From Methyloligella sp. (lineage in GTDB: Bacteria > Pseudomonadota > Alphaproteobacteria > Rhizobiales > HXMU1428-3), in the NCBI GenBank assembly GCA_021604645.1, contig BQJJ01000011.1:50371-114370 (forward strand): a DNA stretch of 64,000 nt, read 5' to 3'. The notes beneath the pieces were generated by a model. The model had not been told where the DNA came from. It searched no databases and saw only the letters and a program-made list of their open reading frames with translations. How positions within the stretch are numbered: the first letter of the stretch is position 1; each line of letters starts with the position of its first letter. Both the position numbers and the translations under genes were made by a program. Positions 52,130 to 60,363 of the stretch are shown one piece after another.

Positions 52130-53242
52130 ATGAATAACAAACCTTTAAAAGATTTAGGCCCAATAAAAGTTTTAGGTATTGAAACCAGCTGCGATGAAAC
52201 AGCTGCAAGTGTGATAGAGCGCCATCCTGATGGATCTGGTAAAATTCTTTCCAACATAGTCCGAACTCAATTGGAAGAACATGCCGCTTTTGGTGGGGTC
52301 GTACCTGAAATAGCCGCACGTGCACACTGCGAAGCATTGGACAAAATCATCAAAGCCGCGATACTTGAAGCAGATTGCAAATTCAAGGACCTCGACGCAA
52401 TCGGTGCGTCAAGTGGCCCTGGCCTTATTGGCGGATTGCTGGTTGGTACAATGACAGCAAAAGCAATCGCCTCAGTTCACAAACTACCTTACATAGGGGT
52501 TAATCATTTGGCTGGGCACGCGCTTACAGCCGGCTTAACCAATCAAACAAAACCACCCTACCTTTTGCTTTTGGTCTCTGGTGGCCATACTCAACTACTC
52601 TGGATTGAAGCTGTTGGTAAATACACCCGTATTGGCAGTACCATTGATGATGCCCTCGGTGAAGCCTTTGATAAAACCGCAAAATTATTAGGGCTTGGCT
52701 ATCCAGGCGGCCCAGAAGTTGAAAAGTGGGCCAAAGGTGGTGATGAAACCCGCTTCAAACTACCCTCACCATTAAAGGGGCGTAAAGAACCAAATTTTTC
52801 TTTCTCCGGTCTGAAAACCGCATTGAGACAACAAGCTGAAAAACTGCAGCCTTTGTCAGATAAAGACATTCACGACCTTTGTGCATCCTTTCAAAAAGCA
52901 CTGATTTCAAGTGTGATGGATAGAGTGAAAATGGCCCTTCTACAGTTGGATAAACAATTTCCAATAAATGGAGAAAAGAATTTTGTTGTCGCCGGCGGCG
53001 TTGCGGCCAATCAAAAACTAAAATCTGAGCTGGAAAAATTTAGCGAAACACATAATCTAACTTTAATAGTCCCACCGCCAGCATTATGTACAGATAACGC
53101 TGCTATGATTGCCTGGGCAGCAGCCGAACAATTTGCAAACGGTCAAAGTGACCCTCTGTCTACTCCTGTCCGATCCAGGTGGCCCTTGGATGAAAGTGCA
53201 AAACCAATTTTAGGATCAGGAAAAGCTGGCACCAAGGCTTGA
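52130..53242 (+). CDS. tsaD: tRNA N6-adenosine threonylcarbamoyltransferase
   Basis: Catalytic subunit for t6A formation at position 37 of ANN-reading tRNAs. The 370-aa protein has VLGIETSCDETAASVIE, the metal-binding HLAGH in GVNHLAGHALTAG (about H122 and H126), LLLVSGGHTQLLWIE, and DDALGEAFDKTAKLLGLGYPGGPEVEKWAKGG. It is divergent from hemC and followed by gpsA, a common alphaproteobacterial order. Confidence 0.97.
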   Translation: MNNKPLKDLGPIKVLGIETSCDETAASVIERHPDGSGKILSNIVRTQLEEHAAFGGVVPEIAARAHCEALDKIIKAAILEADCKFKDLDAIGASSGPGLIGGLLVGTMTAKAIASVHKLPYIGVNHLAGHALTAGLTNQTKPPYLLLLVSGGHTQLLWIEAVGKYTRIGSTIDDALGEAFDKTAKLLGLGYPGGPEVEKWAKGGDETRFKLPSPLKGRKEPNFSFSGLKTALRQQAEKLQPLSDKDIHDLCASFQKALISSVMDRVKMALLQLDKQFPINGEKNFVVAGGVAANQKLKSELEKFSETHNLTLIVPPPALCTDNAAMIAWAAAEQFANGQSDPLSTPVRSRWPLDESAKPILGSGKAGTKA

Positions 53243-53286
53243 AGGTATATGAAGAAATATCATCAAACGAAATAAAGGACTTCGAA

Positions 53287-54288
53287 ATGAGCAATTTTAA
53301 AAATATTGGTGTTATTGGCGGCGGCGCCTGGGGAACGGCTCTAGCGCAATCAGCTTGTTTAGCTGGATGCAACGTCACACTATGGGCTCGCGAAGAAGAT
53401 ACAGTAAACAACATCAATCAAAACCATGTAAATACTGCGTTTCTAAAAGACGTCCCGCTAGATCAGAAACTTACCGCAACAACGAGTTTAGCAGAAATAG
53501 CAAAACAAGACGCCATTCTGATTGTCACGCCGGCTCAATTTGTAAGAACTGTTTTAATCGATTTAGCTCCTTTTTTAAAATCCACTAGCACACCACTTAT
53601 CATATGTGCCAAAGGCATCGAGCAAACCTCATCCAAATTAATGACAGATGTCATTGCCGAGACAATACCAAATGCAACACCAGCCATACTGTCAGGCCCA
53701 AGCTTTGCAAGCGATGTCGCCAAAGGCTTGCCAACAGCTGTCACCCTCGCTGCCAAAAATAAAGCCCTAGGTAAAGAACTGGCCAATGCCCTTAGTCACA
53801 AAGCGCTCCGTCCCTATTGGACCGATGACCTCATTGGTGTTCAAATTGGCGGTGCTATTAAAAATGTCCTCGCCATAGCAGCAGGCATAGTGATGGGACA
53901 AAATTTAGGAGCCAGTGCCCATGCAAGTTTAATCTCAAGAGGATTTGCTGAACTAAGTCGTTTTGGTGAAAGCTATGGGGCTAAGAGAGAAACAATGATG
54001 GGTCTGTCAGGCCTAGGGGATTTAGTGCTCACCTGTTCAAGTCCACAATCAAGAAACATGTCTCTAGGAATTGAACTCGGTAATGGAAAAACCCTGGATG
54101 AAATCTTAGCGAGCCGAAATTCTGTCAGTGAAGGTGTTTATACCGCTGCAGCCGTTGTTGATATAAGCCGTCAGCGAAATTTTGAAATGCCCATTTCAGA
54201 AGCTGTGGAAGCCATCGTCACAAACAAACAATCCGTCAATGACGCCATCACTAACCTATTATCTCGCCCTTTAAAGGAAGAGATTTAA
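53287..54288 (+). CDS. gpsA: Glycerol-3-phosphate dehydrogenase [NAD(P)+]
   Basis: Reduces dihydroxyacetone phosphate to sn-glycerol 3-phosphate for phospholipid synthesis. The track start (53239) overlaps tsaD. AGGA 7 nt before the ATG at 53287 (MSNFKNIGVIGGGAWGTALAQ) supports the shorter form, 333 aa. Motifs: the Rossmann loop GGGAWGTALA, ILSGPSFASDVAKGLPTAVTLA, the catalytic Lys region GGAIKNVLAIAAGIVMGQNLG and the substrate site GLSGLGDLVLTCSSPQSRN. Confidence 0.97.
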   Translation: MSNFKNIGVIGGGAWGTALAQSACLAGCNVTLWAREEDTVNNINQNHVNTAFLKDVPLDQKLTATTSLAEIAKQDAILIVTPAQFVRTVLIDLAPFLKSTSTPLIICAKGIEQTSSKLMTDVIAETIPNATPAILSGPSFASDVAKGLPTAVTLAAKNKALGKELANALSHKALRPYWTDDLIGVQIGGAIKNVLAIAAGIVMGQNLGASAHASLISRGFAELSRFGESYGAKRETMMGLSGLGDLVLTCSSPQSRNMSLGIELGNGKTLDEILASRNSVSEGVYTAAAVVDISRQRNFEMPISEAVEAIVTNKQSVNDAITNLLSRPLKEEI

Positions 54289-54311
54289 TTTCCAAAATCT
54301 TAAAGTGCAAA

Positions 54312-54345
54312 AAAAACTGCGGAGCCAAAAGCCCCGCAGTTCCAA
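54312..54345. terminator. Bidirectional terminator between gpsA and ompW
   Basis: AACTGCGG (54315-54322) and CCGCAGTT (54334-54341) pair around a GC-containing loop. AAAAAA precedes on the plus strand, giving a T-run for the minus-strand gene. The flanking genes converge. Confidence 0.75.
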
Positions 54346-54422
54346 TCATTAGAAAAAGAAGACTGCAATCAAACTTTTTCTAATTCCAGTATTCTTTTCC
54401 AAAAACTTATGTTTGAGTGGGC

Positions 54423-55112
54423 TTAAAAGCGATATCCCAAACCAACACCAACGATCCATGGATCAACATCAATATCTGCGCGAACTGGCACCGCGCCTAA
54501 ATTTGTCTTAGCATCAACATTCAGCCATGTCTTTTTAACATCAACATTAAGATACCAATTGTCTCTAACCTGAATATCAACACCAGCTTGTAATGAAAAC
54601 CCAAAACCATTGTCAATTTTCAAACCGTTAAAACCAGCTGCATTACCTTCACTAAAGATCAAACTATAATTAACACCAGCACCAATATAAGGTTTAATTC
54701 CATTTCCAATATCAAAATGGTACTGCAACATCAAGTGCGGTGGAATGATATAGAAATCACCAACATCTACACCAGTAAGACTTCCTGAACCTTCAACATC
54801 ATGTTTTGAAATCGCTAAAACAAGTTCCAAAGCAATATTTTTGGTCAAAAAATATGTAATATCCAGTTCTGGTACATATCGGTCATCAATATCAAGACCA
54901 GCAGTTGGCGCAGCTGCACCGTTAATACTTACATCAGTGTCCGTATCAGGTAAAATCCCTAAAGCCCGCACACGAATGAGCCATTTGGCATAATTCTCTT
55001 CAACTGGTGTCATTTCACTGGCACTAACTGATGACTTAGATCCATCAACACCAAAAACACCCATGCCAATTAATAAAGCAACAGCATAGGCTATAAAACT
55101 ATTTCTCTTCAT
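54423..55112 (-). CDS. OmpW-family outer-membrane beta-barrel protein
   Basis: A 229-aa protein with a signal peptide (FIAYAVALLIGMGVFGVDGSKSSVSASEM) and an eight-strand barrel pattern: YAKWLIRVRALGILPDTDTDVSINGAAAPTAGLDIDDRYVPELDITYFLTKNIALELVLA, PPHLMLQYHFDIGNGIKPYIGAGVNYSLIF, NNGFGFSLQAGVDIQVRDNWYLNVDVKKTWLNVDA, ending WIVGVGLGYRF with C-terminal Phe. These are the OmpW hallmarks, including the PP-x-L and W-x-x-D-V-K-K motifs. The ligand is unknown (small hydrophobic compounds in studied homologues). A perfect FNR-type box lies 78-91 bp upstream of the start, suggesting control by oxygen or a Crp/Fnr regulator. Confidence 0.93.
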   Translation of the reverse strand: MKRNSFIAYAVALLIGMGVFGVDGSKSSVSASEMTPVEENYAKWLIRVRALGILPDTDTDVSINGAAAPTAGLDIDDRYVPELDITYFLTKNIALELVLAISKHDVEGSGSLTGVDVGDFYIIPPHLMLQYHFDIGNGIKPYIGAGVNYSLIFSEGNAAGFNGLKIDNGFGFSLQAGVDIQVRDNWYLNVDVKKTWLNVDAKTNLGAVPVRADIDVDPWIVGVGLGYRF

Positions 55113-55189
55113 AATACGTCCCCTCTTGAAAAGAGCTTAAAAATAAGATCAAGCTTCAAGATGGTTTTCATATTCACCACTGAATATCA

Positions 55190-55203
55190 TTGATAAATAT
55201 CAA
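55190..55203. promoter_or_regulatory. FNR-type box TTGAT-N4-ATCAA upstream of ompW
   Basis: TTGATAAATATCAA matches the FNR/FixK consensus in all ten half-site positions. It is 78 bp upstream of the ompW start. E. coli ompW is known to be FNR-controlled, which makes the placement credible. Confidence 0.6.
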
Positions 55204-55440
55204 CTCTGATTATTCATATGCAGAAAATCTGAATACTGAGATCAAAAATAAAACCTAAAAAGCTTGTCCTAACACCGTTCAGCTTTCATAGGGACGCAAG
55301 AAAAAACAATGCGTCATATAGTTCAACTAAAGTATAAAAGTTTTTCTGATGCAATTAAGCATCTATTTTAAATTTAACTGATAAGTCGGTATTCAGTTAC
55401 TTTCCAACATGAAAAGCAAAGAGCCACAAGACTTAAAAAA

Positions 55441-55470
55441 AATGCCACGATTAATATCGTGGCATTTTAA
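55441..55470. terminator. Bidirectional terminator-like hairpin in the ompW-phasin gap
   Basis: AATGCCACGAT and ATCGTGGCATT pair perfectly around TTAA. A-runs on the left and TTTT on the right make it a terminator on both strands. No protein gene ends beside it, so it may close a small RNA from the 55.2-55.4 kb segment on the plus strand or from 55.5-55.7 kb on the minus strand. I see no further feature between 55204 and 55440. Confidence 0.6.
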
Positions 55471-55727
55471 AAAAACGTATGAGAGGTGCGTTTTTTTGCT
55501 GATGAATGACCAGGAAAGTTATCCATGGGGATGGAATAATAACTCATAGATTAATTAAACACTCTGTATTTAACCGCAATATTAGATCCCTTTTATATAA
55601 AGAGATCCACTATCAACGAAACATTCATCACTCTATAAAAGTTCCAAAATTTCCCCTCATAAACAATGTGACAAATGGACCAAAGCAATCCTTTTTTAAT
55701 CCTCAAAAAATAAAAATCAAAAAAAAA

Positions 55728-55797
55728 TGCGGCATTGCAGCATTTTTTACTTGCATTGCTGCGATGCAGCGTATATATACAATGCAGACGCAGCATA
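55728..55797. promoter_or_regulatory. Three TGC/GCA-rich sites before the phasin gene, probable PhaR operators
   Basis: TGCGGCATTGCAGCAT (55728-55743), GCTGCGATGCAGC (55758-55770, a perfect GCTGC/GCAGC palindrome) and TGCAGACGCAGCAT (55784-55797) are spaced about 27 bp apart just upstream of the phasin start. PhaR of Paracoccus is known to bind TGC-rich repeats before phaP. A possible -10 (TATATA, 55772-55777) lies between the second and third sites, so binding would block the promoter. Confidence 0.6.
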
Positions 55798-55832
55798 AAT
55801 GGGACAGACACCCACATTCGGAGATGATCAAA

Positions 55833-56249
55833 ATGACTAAATTACAAACACCAGATTTCGCAAAAGCTTTCGAAAACCTTTTCGCTTCAACAGACACATC
55901 AGCTTTTAACGACGTTTTCAAAAACGCAGCTGAATTCAACAGCAAAATTAGCGACATCGCTATTAAAGCAGCTGAAAAAAATGCAGAGCTTAGCCAAGCT
56001 TGGACAAAAGAAACTCTAAGCAAACTAGAAACTGTAGCAAAACCTACAACAGATCCTAAAGAATACGCTCAAGTGATTTCAGAATTCACAACAGCTCAAG
56101 CTAAAGCTACTCCAGAGCACATCACAGCATTTGCTGAAGTTGCTAAACAAGCTCAAATGGACACAATGGAAGTTCTTCTTTCAGCTGGCCAAGAAGCTCA
56201 AACTAAAGCAACAACAGCTACGAAAAAGACAACAAGAAAAGCTTCTTAA
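55833..56249 (+). CDS. Phasin-family protein (PHA granule associated)
   Basis: The track's long form (55506) runs through the TGC-rich promoter region and is unlikely. GGAGA 9 nt before the ATG at 55833 gives MTKLQTPDFAKAFENLFAST, 138 aa. The protein is an amphipathic helix throughout (FKNAAEFNSKISDIAIKAAEKNAELSQAWTKETLSKLETVAK, EYAQVISEFTTAQAKATPEHITAFAEVAKQAQ) with a Lys/Ala/Thr tail (KATTATKKTTRKAS), as in PhaP-type phasins. It would coat polyhydroxyalkanoate granules. The probable repressor gene phaR follows, and a strong terminator separates the two. Confidence 0.85.
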   Translation: MTKLQTPDFAKAFENLFASTDTSAFNDVFKNAAEFNSKISDIAIKAAEKNAELSQAWTKETLSKLETVAKPTTDPKEYAQVISEFTTAQAKATPEHITAFAEVAKQAQMDTMEVLLSAGQEAQTKATTATKKTTRKAS

Positions 56250-56287
56250 GTCTTTTTCTAAGGTTTTTCCTTCCCAGGGATCACTTC

Positions 56288-56323
56288 AAGTGGATGCACC
56301 TTAAATGGTGTGTCCACTTTTTT
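56288..56323 (+). terminator. Intrinsic terminator of the phasin gene
   Basis: AAGTGGATGCACC (56288-56300) pairs with GGTGTGTCCACTT (56307-56319) with one T-G pair, followed by TTTT. Confidence 0.85.
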
Positions 56324-56434
56324 CTTTGTTGCACCAAAGCTCAAGGTCTGACAGAGTTATCGCAGAATGCTGCACCGCAACAAGATTTGTGGTAAAATAA
56401 TTACTTGAGTAAACGACTACGACCGGAGCCAGGC

Positions 56435-57094
56435 ATGACAACTGAAAACGAAACCATCCTAATCAAACGTTATGCAAGTCGCCGCCTTTATAATACGATG
56501 ATCAGTGATTACGTAACGCTTGATGAAATCGCTCAATATATAAGGGATGGCAAAGACGTAAAAATTGTAGATCGGAAATCTGGAGACGATCTAACCAGAC
56601 AATATCTGATGCAGATCATCACAGATTATGAAAGCCGTGGTGAGAATGTTCTGCCAATAAATGTACTAACAGACATTGTCCGTTCCTATAATGATCAAGC
56701 TCAAAATTTCATTCCAGACTTTCTCTCAAAATCTTATGAGATGCTGAAACAACAGCAACAAGAAGTCCTATCCAACTTCTCTCAAAATATTCCAGATAGT
56801 CTCAATCCATTGAACAATCTTCCTAAAATGGAAGGCCTTGATCAATGGCAAAAAATGCAGGCAAATTTCCTAAATCAAATGATGGGCCCCATCGCAACAA
56901 GTATGGGTACATCTATGGGCAATAATAGAAGCGCTGAGAAATCAGAGAGTGAAGTAGAAGACGAACAAGAAAACAGTTCAGATAAAGCGCCAAAAACAAA
57001 AGCAACGAAAAAAGCTTCTACCGAAAAAGATCAAGATATTGAAGCTATGAAAAAACAATTGGCCGACCTACAATCCAAATTGCAAGATATGTAA
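56435..57094 (+). CDS. phaR: Polyhydroxyalkanoate synthesis repressor
   Basis: The ATG at 56435 has GGAG 7 nt upstream and is preferred over the TTG at 56405 (219 aa). The N-terminal DNA-binding domain reads ILIKRYASRRLYNTMISDYVTLDEIAQYIRDGKDVKIVDRKSGDDLTRQYLMQIITDYE, diagnostic of PhaR (PHB_acc_N). A PHB_acc region follows (NVLPINVLTDIVRSYNDQAQNFIPDFLSKSYEMLK), then a long charged tail. PhaR leaves its TGC-rich operators when it binds nascent PHA granules. The matching sites lie before the phasin gene 640 bp upstream. Confidence 0.93.
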   Translation: MTTENETILIKRYASRRLYNTMISDYVTLDEIAQYIRDGKDVKIVDRKSGDDLTRQYLMQIITDYESRGENVLPINVLTDIVRSYNDQAQNFIPDFLSKSYEMLKQQQQEVLSNFSQNIPDSLNPLNNLPKMEGLDQWQKMQANFLNQMMGPIATSMGTSMGNNRSAEKSESEVEDEQENSSDKAPKTKATKKASTEKDQDIEAMKKQLADLQSKLQDM

Positions 57095-57145
57095 AGAGCA
57101 AAAAATCTATCACATATTTAAGCGTGATGTTTTTTGCTCTTTTTA
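57095..57145 (+). terminator. Intrinsic terminator of phaR
   Basis: AGAGCAAAAAA and TTTTTGCTCT (with inner TCAC/GTGA) form a long hairpin starting at the stop codon, followed by TTTTATTTCTTTTTTT. Confidence 0.85.
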
Positions 57146-57181
57146 TTTCTTTTTTTATTCGAAAAATTAAACAAAACAATC

Positions 57182-57577
57182 CTACAAATAAAGAGACCCG
57201 ATTAAACTCGCTCCCGCAATGGCAGCAAACAATCCAAAGAAACGATAAACTTTTTCCGATAAGTTTAGCTTGGCAAAAAATCCAAGAAATTGACGTCGAA
57301 CCGCCAGTAATAATACACCTTCAATAAGCATAGCCCAGCCCATTAAAGAAACAAAACCTTCAGTAAACCCAGACCAATCATTATGAAGTCTGACAACAAC
57401 GACACCTAATGCAAAAACCAAAATAGCTCCAATATATCCAAGAGCTGGGTTTTCATAAAACTCATCAAGCATTGACTGATATTCATCTCCATCCAGAAGC
57501 AAACCTATCCCGGCTGCCAAAAGATAAAGTCCAAACATAAATGCAAGATATTCAGTTAAATTGAGTGAACTAAACAT
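57182..57577 (-). CDS. Small integral membrane protein, 131 aa, unknown
   Basis: GGAGG lies 8 nt before the ATG at 57577, so the track start is too early. The product has four hydrophobic segments: LAFMFGLYLLAAGIGLLL, LGYIGAILVFALGVVVV, FVSLMGWAMLIEGVLLLAV and FFGLFAAIAGASLIGSLYL, with a short charged loop DGDEYQSMLDEFYENP. It resembles small uncharacterised integral membrane families. No catalytic motif is seen. It is convergent with phaR. Confidence 0.7.
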   Translation of the reverse strand: MFSSLNLTEYLAFMFGLYLLAAGIGLLLDGDEYQSMLDEFYENPALGYIGAILVFALGVVVVRLHNDWSGFTEGFVSLMGWAMLIEGVLLLAVRRQFLGFFAKLNLSEKVYRFFGLFAAIAGASLIGSLYL

Positions 57578-57785
57578 AACAACCACCTCCAAAAAAGACC
57601 TAAGTAACAAACCTCAAGAGAACAGTTCAAACCATGTTAAATCCAAAAATTTTCAAATGAAGAGAACCGCTCCTCATAACTTATATATAAGATCAAAACT
57701 CATTTTTTTAAGATCTCACAAACCGATTTTACCACAAATCAATACCAAACAAATCAACTGTTAAATTTAGAACTATTCTAAACGA

Positions 57786-58292
57786 TTATTTTTTCTGACC
57801 TACCTCTGGATGATCAATATCATCTAGATCAACCAAATCAGCAGCTTGACCTTTATTCCTGTATATTCGTTTTTTTAAGTAAGGATAGTCACCAACATCA
57901 TGTGCTAAACGCTCTCCAACAACAATCACTTTTAAAGTCTCATCTCCATCGTTGACCAAATGATGAGCCTCTCCACCAGCCCGGTAACCAATAAAATCAC
58001 CACACCCAACGGAGAACTTTTCTTCACCAATATGGGCCGTAGCTGACCCTTCTAAAATATAAACACATTCATCTTCATAATAATGCTTATGATGTTCCGT
58101 CGAAACACAACCAACCGGTACTTCAATAATATGAAACCCAAATCCGTTTAAACACGTTAAATCCCCCAAGGACTTATTAACCCTCTTGGCGTTGTCATTT
58201 AGAAAATGCGTCTTCTCCAAGCCCGCCATTTCATTAATTTCAGATTTAGTGATGATGTATTTATCTGTTTTTATCTCTTTTTCTGTCATCAA
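57786..58292 (-). CDS. Cupin-domain protein
   Basis: The 168-aa protein has the two cupin motifs: GFHIIEVPVGCVSTEHHKHYYEDECVYILEGSATAHIG (G-x5-H-x-H-x4-E-like, with H, H and E metal ligands) and GDFIGYRAGGEAHHLVNDGDETLKVIVVGER. It fits the cupin_2 type found in small sugar- or metabolite-binding proteins and dioxygenase-like enzymes. The substrate is unknown. It lies downstream of parB on the same strand but beyond a terminator, so it has its own promoter. Confidence 0.85.
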   Translation of the reverse strand: MMTEKEIKTDKYIITKSEINEMAGLEKTHFLNDNAKRVNKSLGDLTCLNGFGFHIIEVPVGCVSTEHHKHYYEDECVYILEGSATAHIGEEKFSVGCGDFIGYRAGGEAHHLVNDGDETLKVIVVGERLAHDVGDYPYLKKRIYRNKGQAADLVDLDDIDHPEVGQKK

Positions 58293-58325
58293 CCTAACCT
58301 CACATCTAATCAGTAACTGCCCATA

Positions 58326-58365
58326 AAAAAAGTGGACACTTTAACTTCTAAAAGTGCCCACTTCA
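58326..58365 (-). terminator. Terminator of the parAB transcript
   Basis: On the minus strand AAGTGGGCACTTTT pairs with AAAGTGTCCACTT around TAGAAGTT, followed by TTTTTT. It is 24 bp after the parB stop. Confidence 0.8.
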
Positions 58366-58388
58366 AAAACGTAAAACAGTAGAAAGTC

Positions 58389-59276
58389 TTAGCTTACTGT
58401 TTTCTTCAACAAACGATTACGAATTTCATCAAGCTGCTCAAAATTCGTATAGCGAATGCGTAACTCGCCATTCTCACCAGAACCTAATTTAACCTGAACC
58501 TTCAGACCTAATGAATCAGTAAGCTCTTTTTCAAATGCTTTTGTATCCGCATCTTTTTCACGGCCCTTAGTAGATTTTCCTTGAGCACCTTTTAATCCAG
58601 TCTGCACAAGTGCCTCAGCATCACGAACGCTTAAGCCTTTAGAAATAATCTCTTTTACATAGTCTTCAGCATTTTCAACACCAACCAAACACCGAGCATG
58701 TCCTGCAGAAATTTCACCCGAACGGACAAAGCCTTGAATGCTTTCAGGCAATTTCAACAAACGAAGCATGTTCGCCACATGAGAGCGAGACTTACCAATC
58801 ACACTTGAAAGTTCATCTTGCGTATAACTAAACCGATCAACAAGTTCCTGATAGCCAAGAGCTTCCTCAACAGCATTAAGGTCAGCACGCTGAACATTCT
58901 CAATAATCGCAATCTCAAGCAATTGGCGATCTGTTAAGTCTCGAACAACAACAGGAACTGATGCCAACTCTGCCATCTGCGAAGCACGCCACCGGCGCTC
59001 ACCAGCAACAATTTCAAACCCACCTTCAAGACCATTTGATGGACGAACAATAAGCGGCTGCACAAGTCCCTTAGTACGAATAGAATTCGCCAAATCTTCA
59101 AGATCAGCATCCACAAAATCTTTACGAGGGTTTAAATGAGACGGGCGAACCTGTTCAATCGGAACAACACGGTGTTCACCTTCAGTTGGTAAAGGCGTTC
59201 CTTCAGAAGGGGCCACATCCCCAATTAAAGAAGCAATCCCGCGACCTAATCTATTCTTTTGTGCATTTGCAGACAT
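58389..59276 (-). CDS. parB: Chromosome partitioning protein ParB
   Basis: CTP-dependent DNA clamp that loads at parS. The 295-aa protein begins NRLGRGIASLIGD, has the ParB/Srx CTP-binding domain (VVPIEQVRPSHLNPRKDF, GLVQPLIVRPS, EIVAGERRWRASQMAEL, AIIENVQRADLNAVEEALGYQELVDRF), then the HTH (TQDELSSVIGKSRSHVANMLRLLKLP, SAGHARCLVG) and a C-terminal dimerisation segment. It is 105 bp downstream of parA. Matching parS sites lie in rsmG, in mnmG and in the intergenic DNA beside mnmG. Confidence 0.97.
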   Translation of the reverse strand: MSANAQKNRLGRGIASLIGDVAPSEGTPLPTEGEHRVVPIEQVRPSHLNPRKDFVDADLEDLANSIRTKGLVQPLIVRPSNGLEGGFEIVAGERRWRASQMAELASVPVVVRDLTDRQLLEIAIIENVQRADLNAVEEALGYQELVDRFSYTQDELSSVIGKSRSHVANMLRLLKLPESIQGFVRSGEISAGHARCLVGVENAEDYVKEIISKGLSVRDAEALVQTGLKGAQGKSTKGREKDADTKAFEKELTDSLGLKVQVKLGSGENGELRIRYTNFEQLDEIRNRLLKKTVS

Positions 59277-59381
59277 AAAAGCCTCTGCCTTTCTTTTTAT
59301 TCTTATAAATCAGTCACTTATGTGACATAAACTCATAATTTCCCGTAGTCTTAAAACAAATTACTAATGTCCTTTAAGGAC

Positions 59382-60227
59382 TTAAGCAGCCATATATTTT
59401 TTCTCACGCTCAATAATTTCAGACGCCAGCTTAATATAAGAATGCGCCCCCGATGACTTGTGATCGTAAAGCAAAATCGGCTGACCAAAACTCGGTGCTT
59501 CCGCAATACGAATGTTGCGAGGGATCACTGAGTTATAAACCTTGTCACCAAAGAAGTTTCGAACCTCACTCGCCACTTCATTAGAAAGGTTAGTGCGCCC
59601 ATCATGCATGGTCAAAACCACACCTTGAATATAAAGATCAGGGTTCACAGCCGCCCGCACTTCTTCAATTGAATTAGCTAATTGAACAATCCCCTCAAGC
59701 GCAAAAAACTCACATTGCACCGGCACCAAAATAGATTGCGCTGCTGCCATTGAGTTAATGGTCAATATGTTCAAACTAGGTGGACAATCAATGAGCACAT
59801 AGCTAATGCGCTCCTCTTTCACCTTTGCAGCTTCTGCAATCTGTAACCGCGAAATCGCTTCGCGCAAACGAAACGCCCGGTCAGGAACACCGGCCAATTC
59901 AGCTTCTAATCCAGCCAAATCTTGTGTGGAAGGAACAACAGAAAGTCCAGGCACCCGCGTTTGCACACAAGCCTGAGTTAGTAACGCCTCACGGCGCAAC
60001 ACATCACAAACAGAAACAGAGCGCTGATCTTCATCAACCCCAAGTCCCGTACTCGCATTTCCTTGTGGGTCAATATCAATAATGATAACCCGCTCACCCA
60101 CAGCGGCAAGCGCAGTACCTAAATTAATTGCTGTGGTTGTTTTGCCAACACCGCCTTTTTGGTTGGCCAATGCCATAACCCGCACGTTCTGCGGCTCATT
60201 AGCTGGTGAAGAGATCTGTCCGTTCAC
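59382..60227 (-). CDS. parA: Chromosome partitioning ATPase ParA
   Basis: Walker-type ATPase that moves ParB-parS complexes. The 281-aa protein has the deviant Walker A RVMALANQKGGVGKTTTAINLGTALA (about residues 15-40), IIDIDPQGNASTGLG, YVLIDCPPSLNILTINSMAAA and the C-terminal NSVIPRNIRIAEAPSFGQPILLYD. GGAGCATTCCGGTG lies before the ATG. It is downstream of rsmG, from which it is separated by the family B copy B9. Confidence 0.97.
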   Translation of the reverse strand: MNGQISSPANEPQNVRVMALANQKGGVGKTTTAINLGTALAAVGERVIIIDIDPQGNASTGLGVDEDQRSVSVCDVLRREALLTQACVQTRVPGLSVVPSTQDLAGLEAELAGVPDRAFRLREAISRLQIAEAAKVKEERISYVLIDCPPSLNILTINSMAAAQSILVPVQCEFFALEGIVQLANSIEEVRAAVNPDLYIQGVVLTMHDGRTNLSNEVASEVRNFFGDKVYNSVIPRNIRIAEAPSFGQPILLYDHKSSGAHSYIKLASEIIEREKKYMAA

Positions 60228-60254
60228 CGGAATGCTCCTTTAATCAGGCCGCTA

Positions 60255-60354
60255 TGCGTATCTCTTTTCAAAGTAATTCCCTCTTTTGGGAATAGCCCGG
60301 TTGCCATTTTGAGCTAACAAAGTGGGCAACTGAAGCACAAATAAAAGATACGCA
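60255..60354 (+). repeat. Repeat family B-type copy B9 within a larger inverted repeat
   Basis: Outer arms TGCGTATCT (60255-60263) and AGATACGCA (60346-60354) are perfect reverse complements. Inside lie GGAATAGCCC, similar to the family A tail, and then GGTTGCC-ATTTTGAGCTAACAAAGT-GGGCAACTGAAGCACAAATAAAA, a family B hairpin with an enlarged loop. It occupies the rsmG-parA junction, on the strand opposite to both genes. Confidence 0.65.
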
Positions 60355-60363
60355 AAATAAAGT

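Noticed and set aside
55506-55832. N-terminal extension of the phasin ORF
   Set aside because: It runs through the TGC-rich operator and a likely -10 box, and a good SD exists at the downstream ATG.
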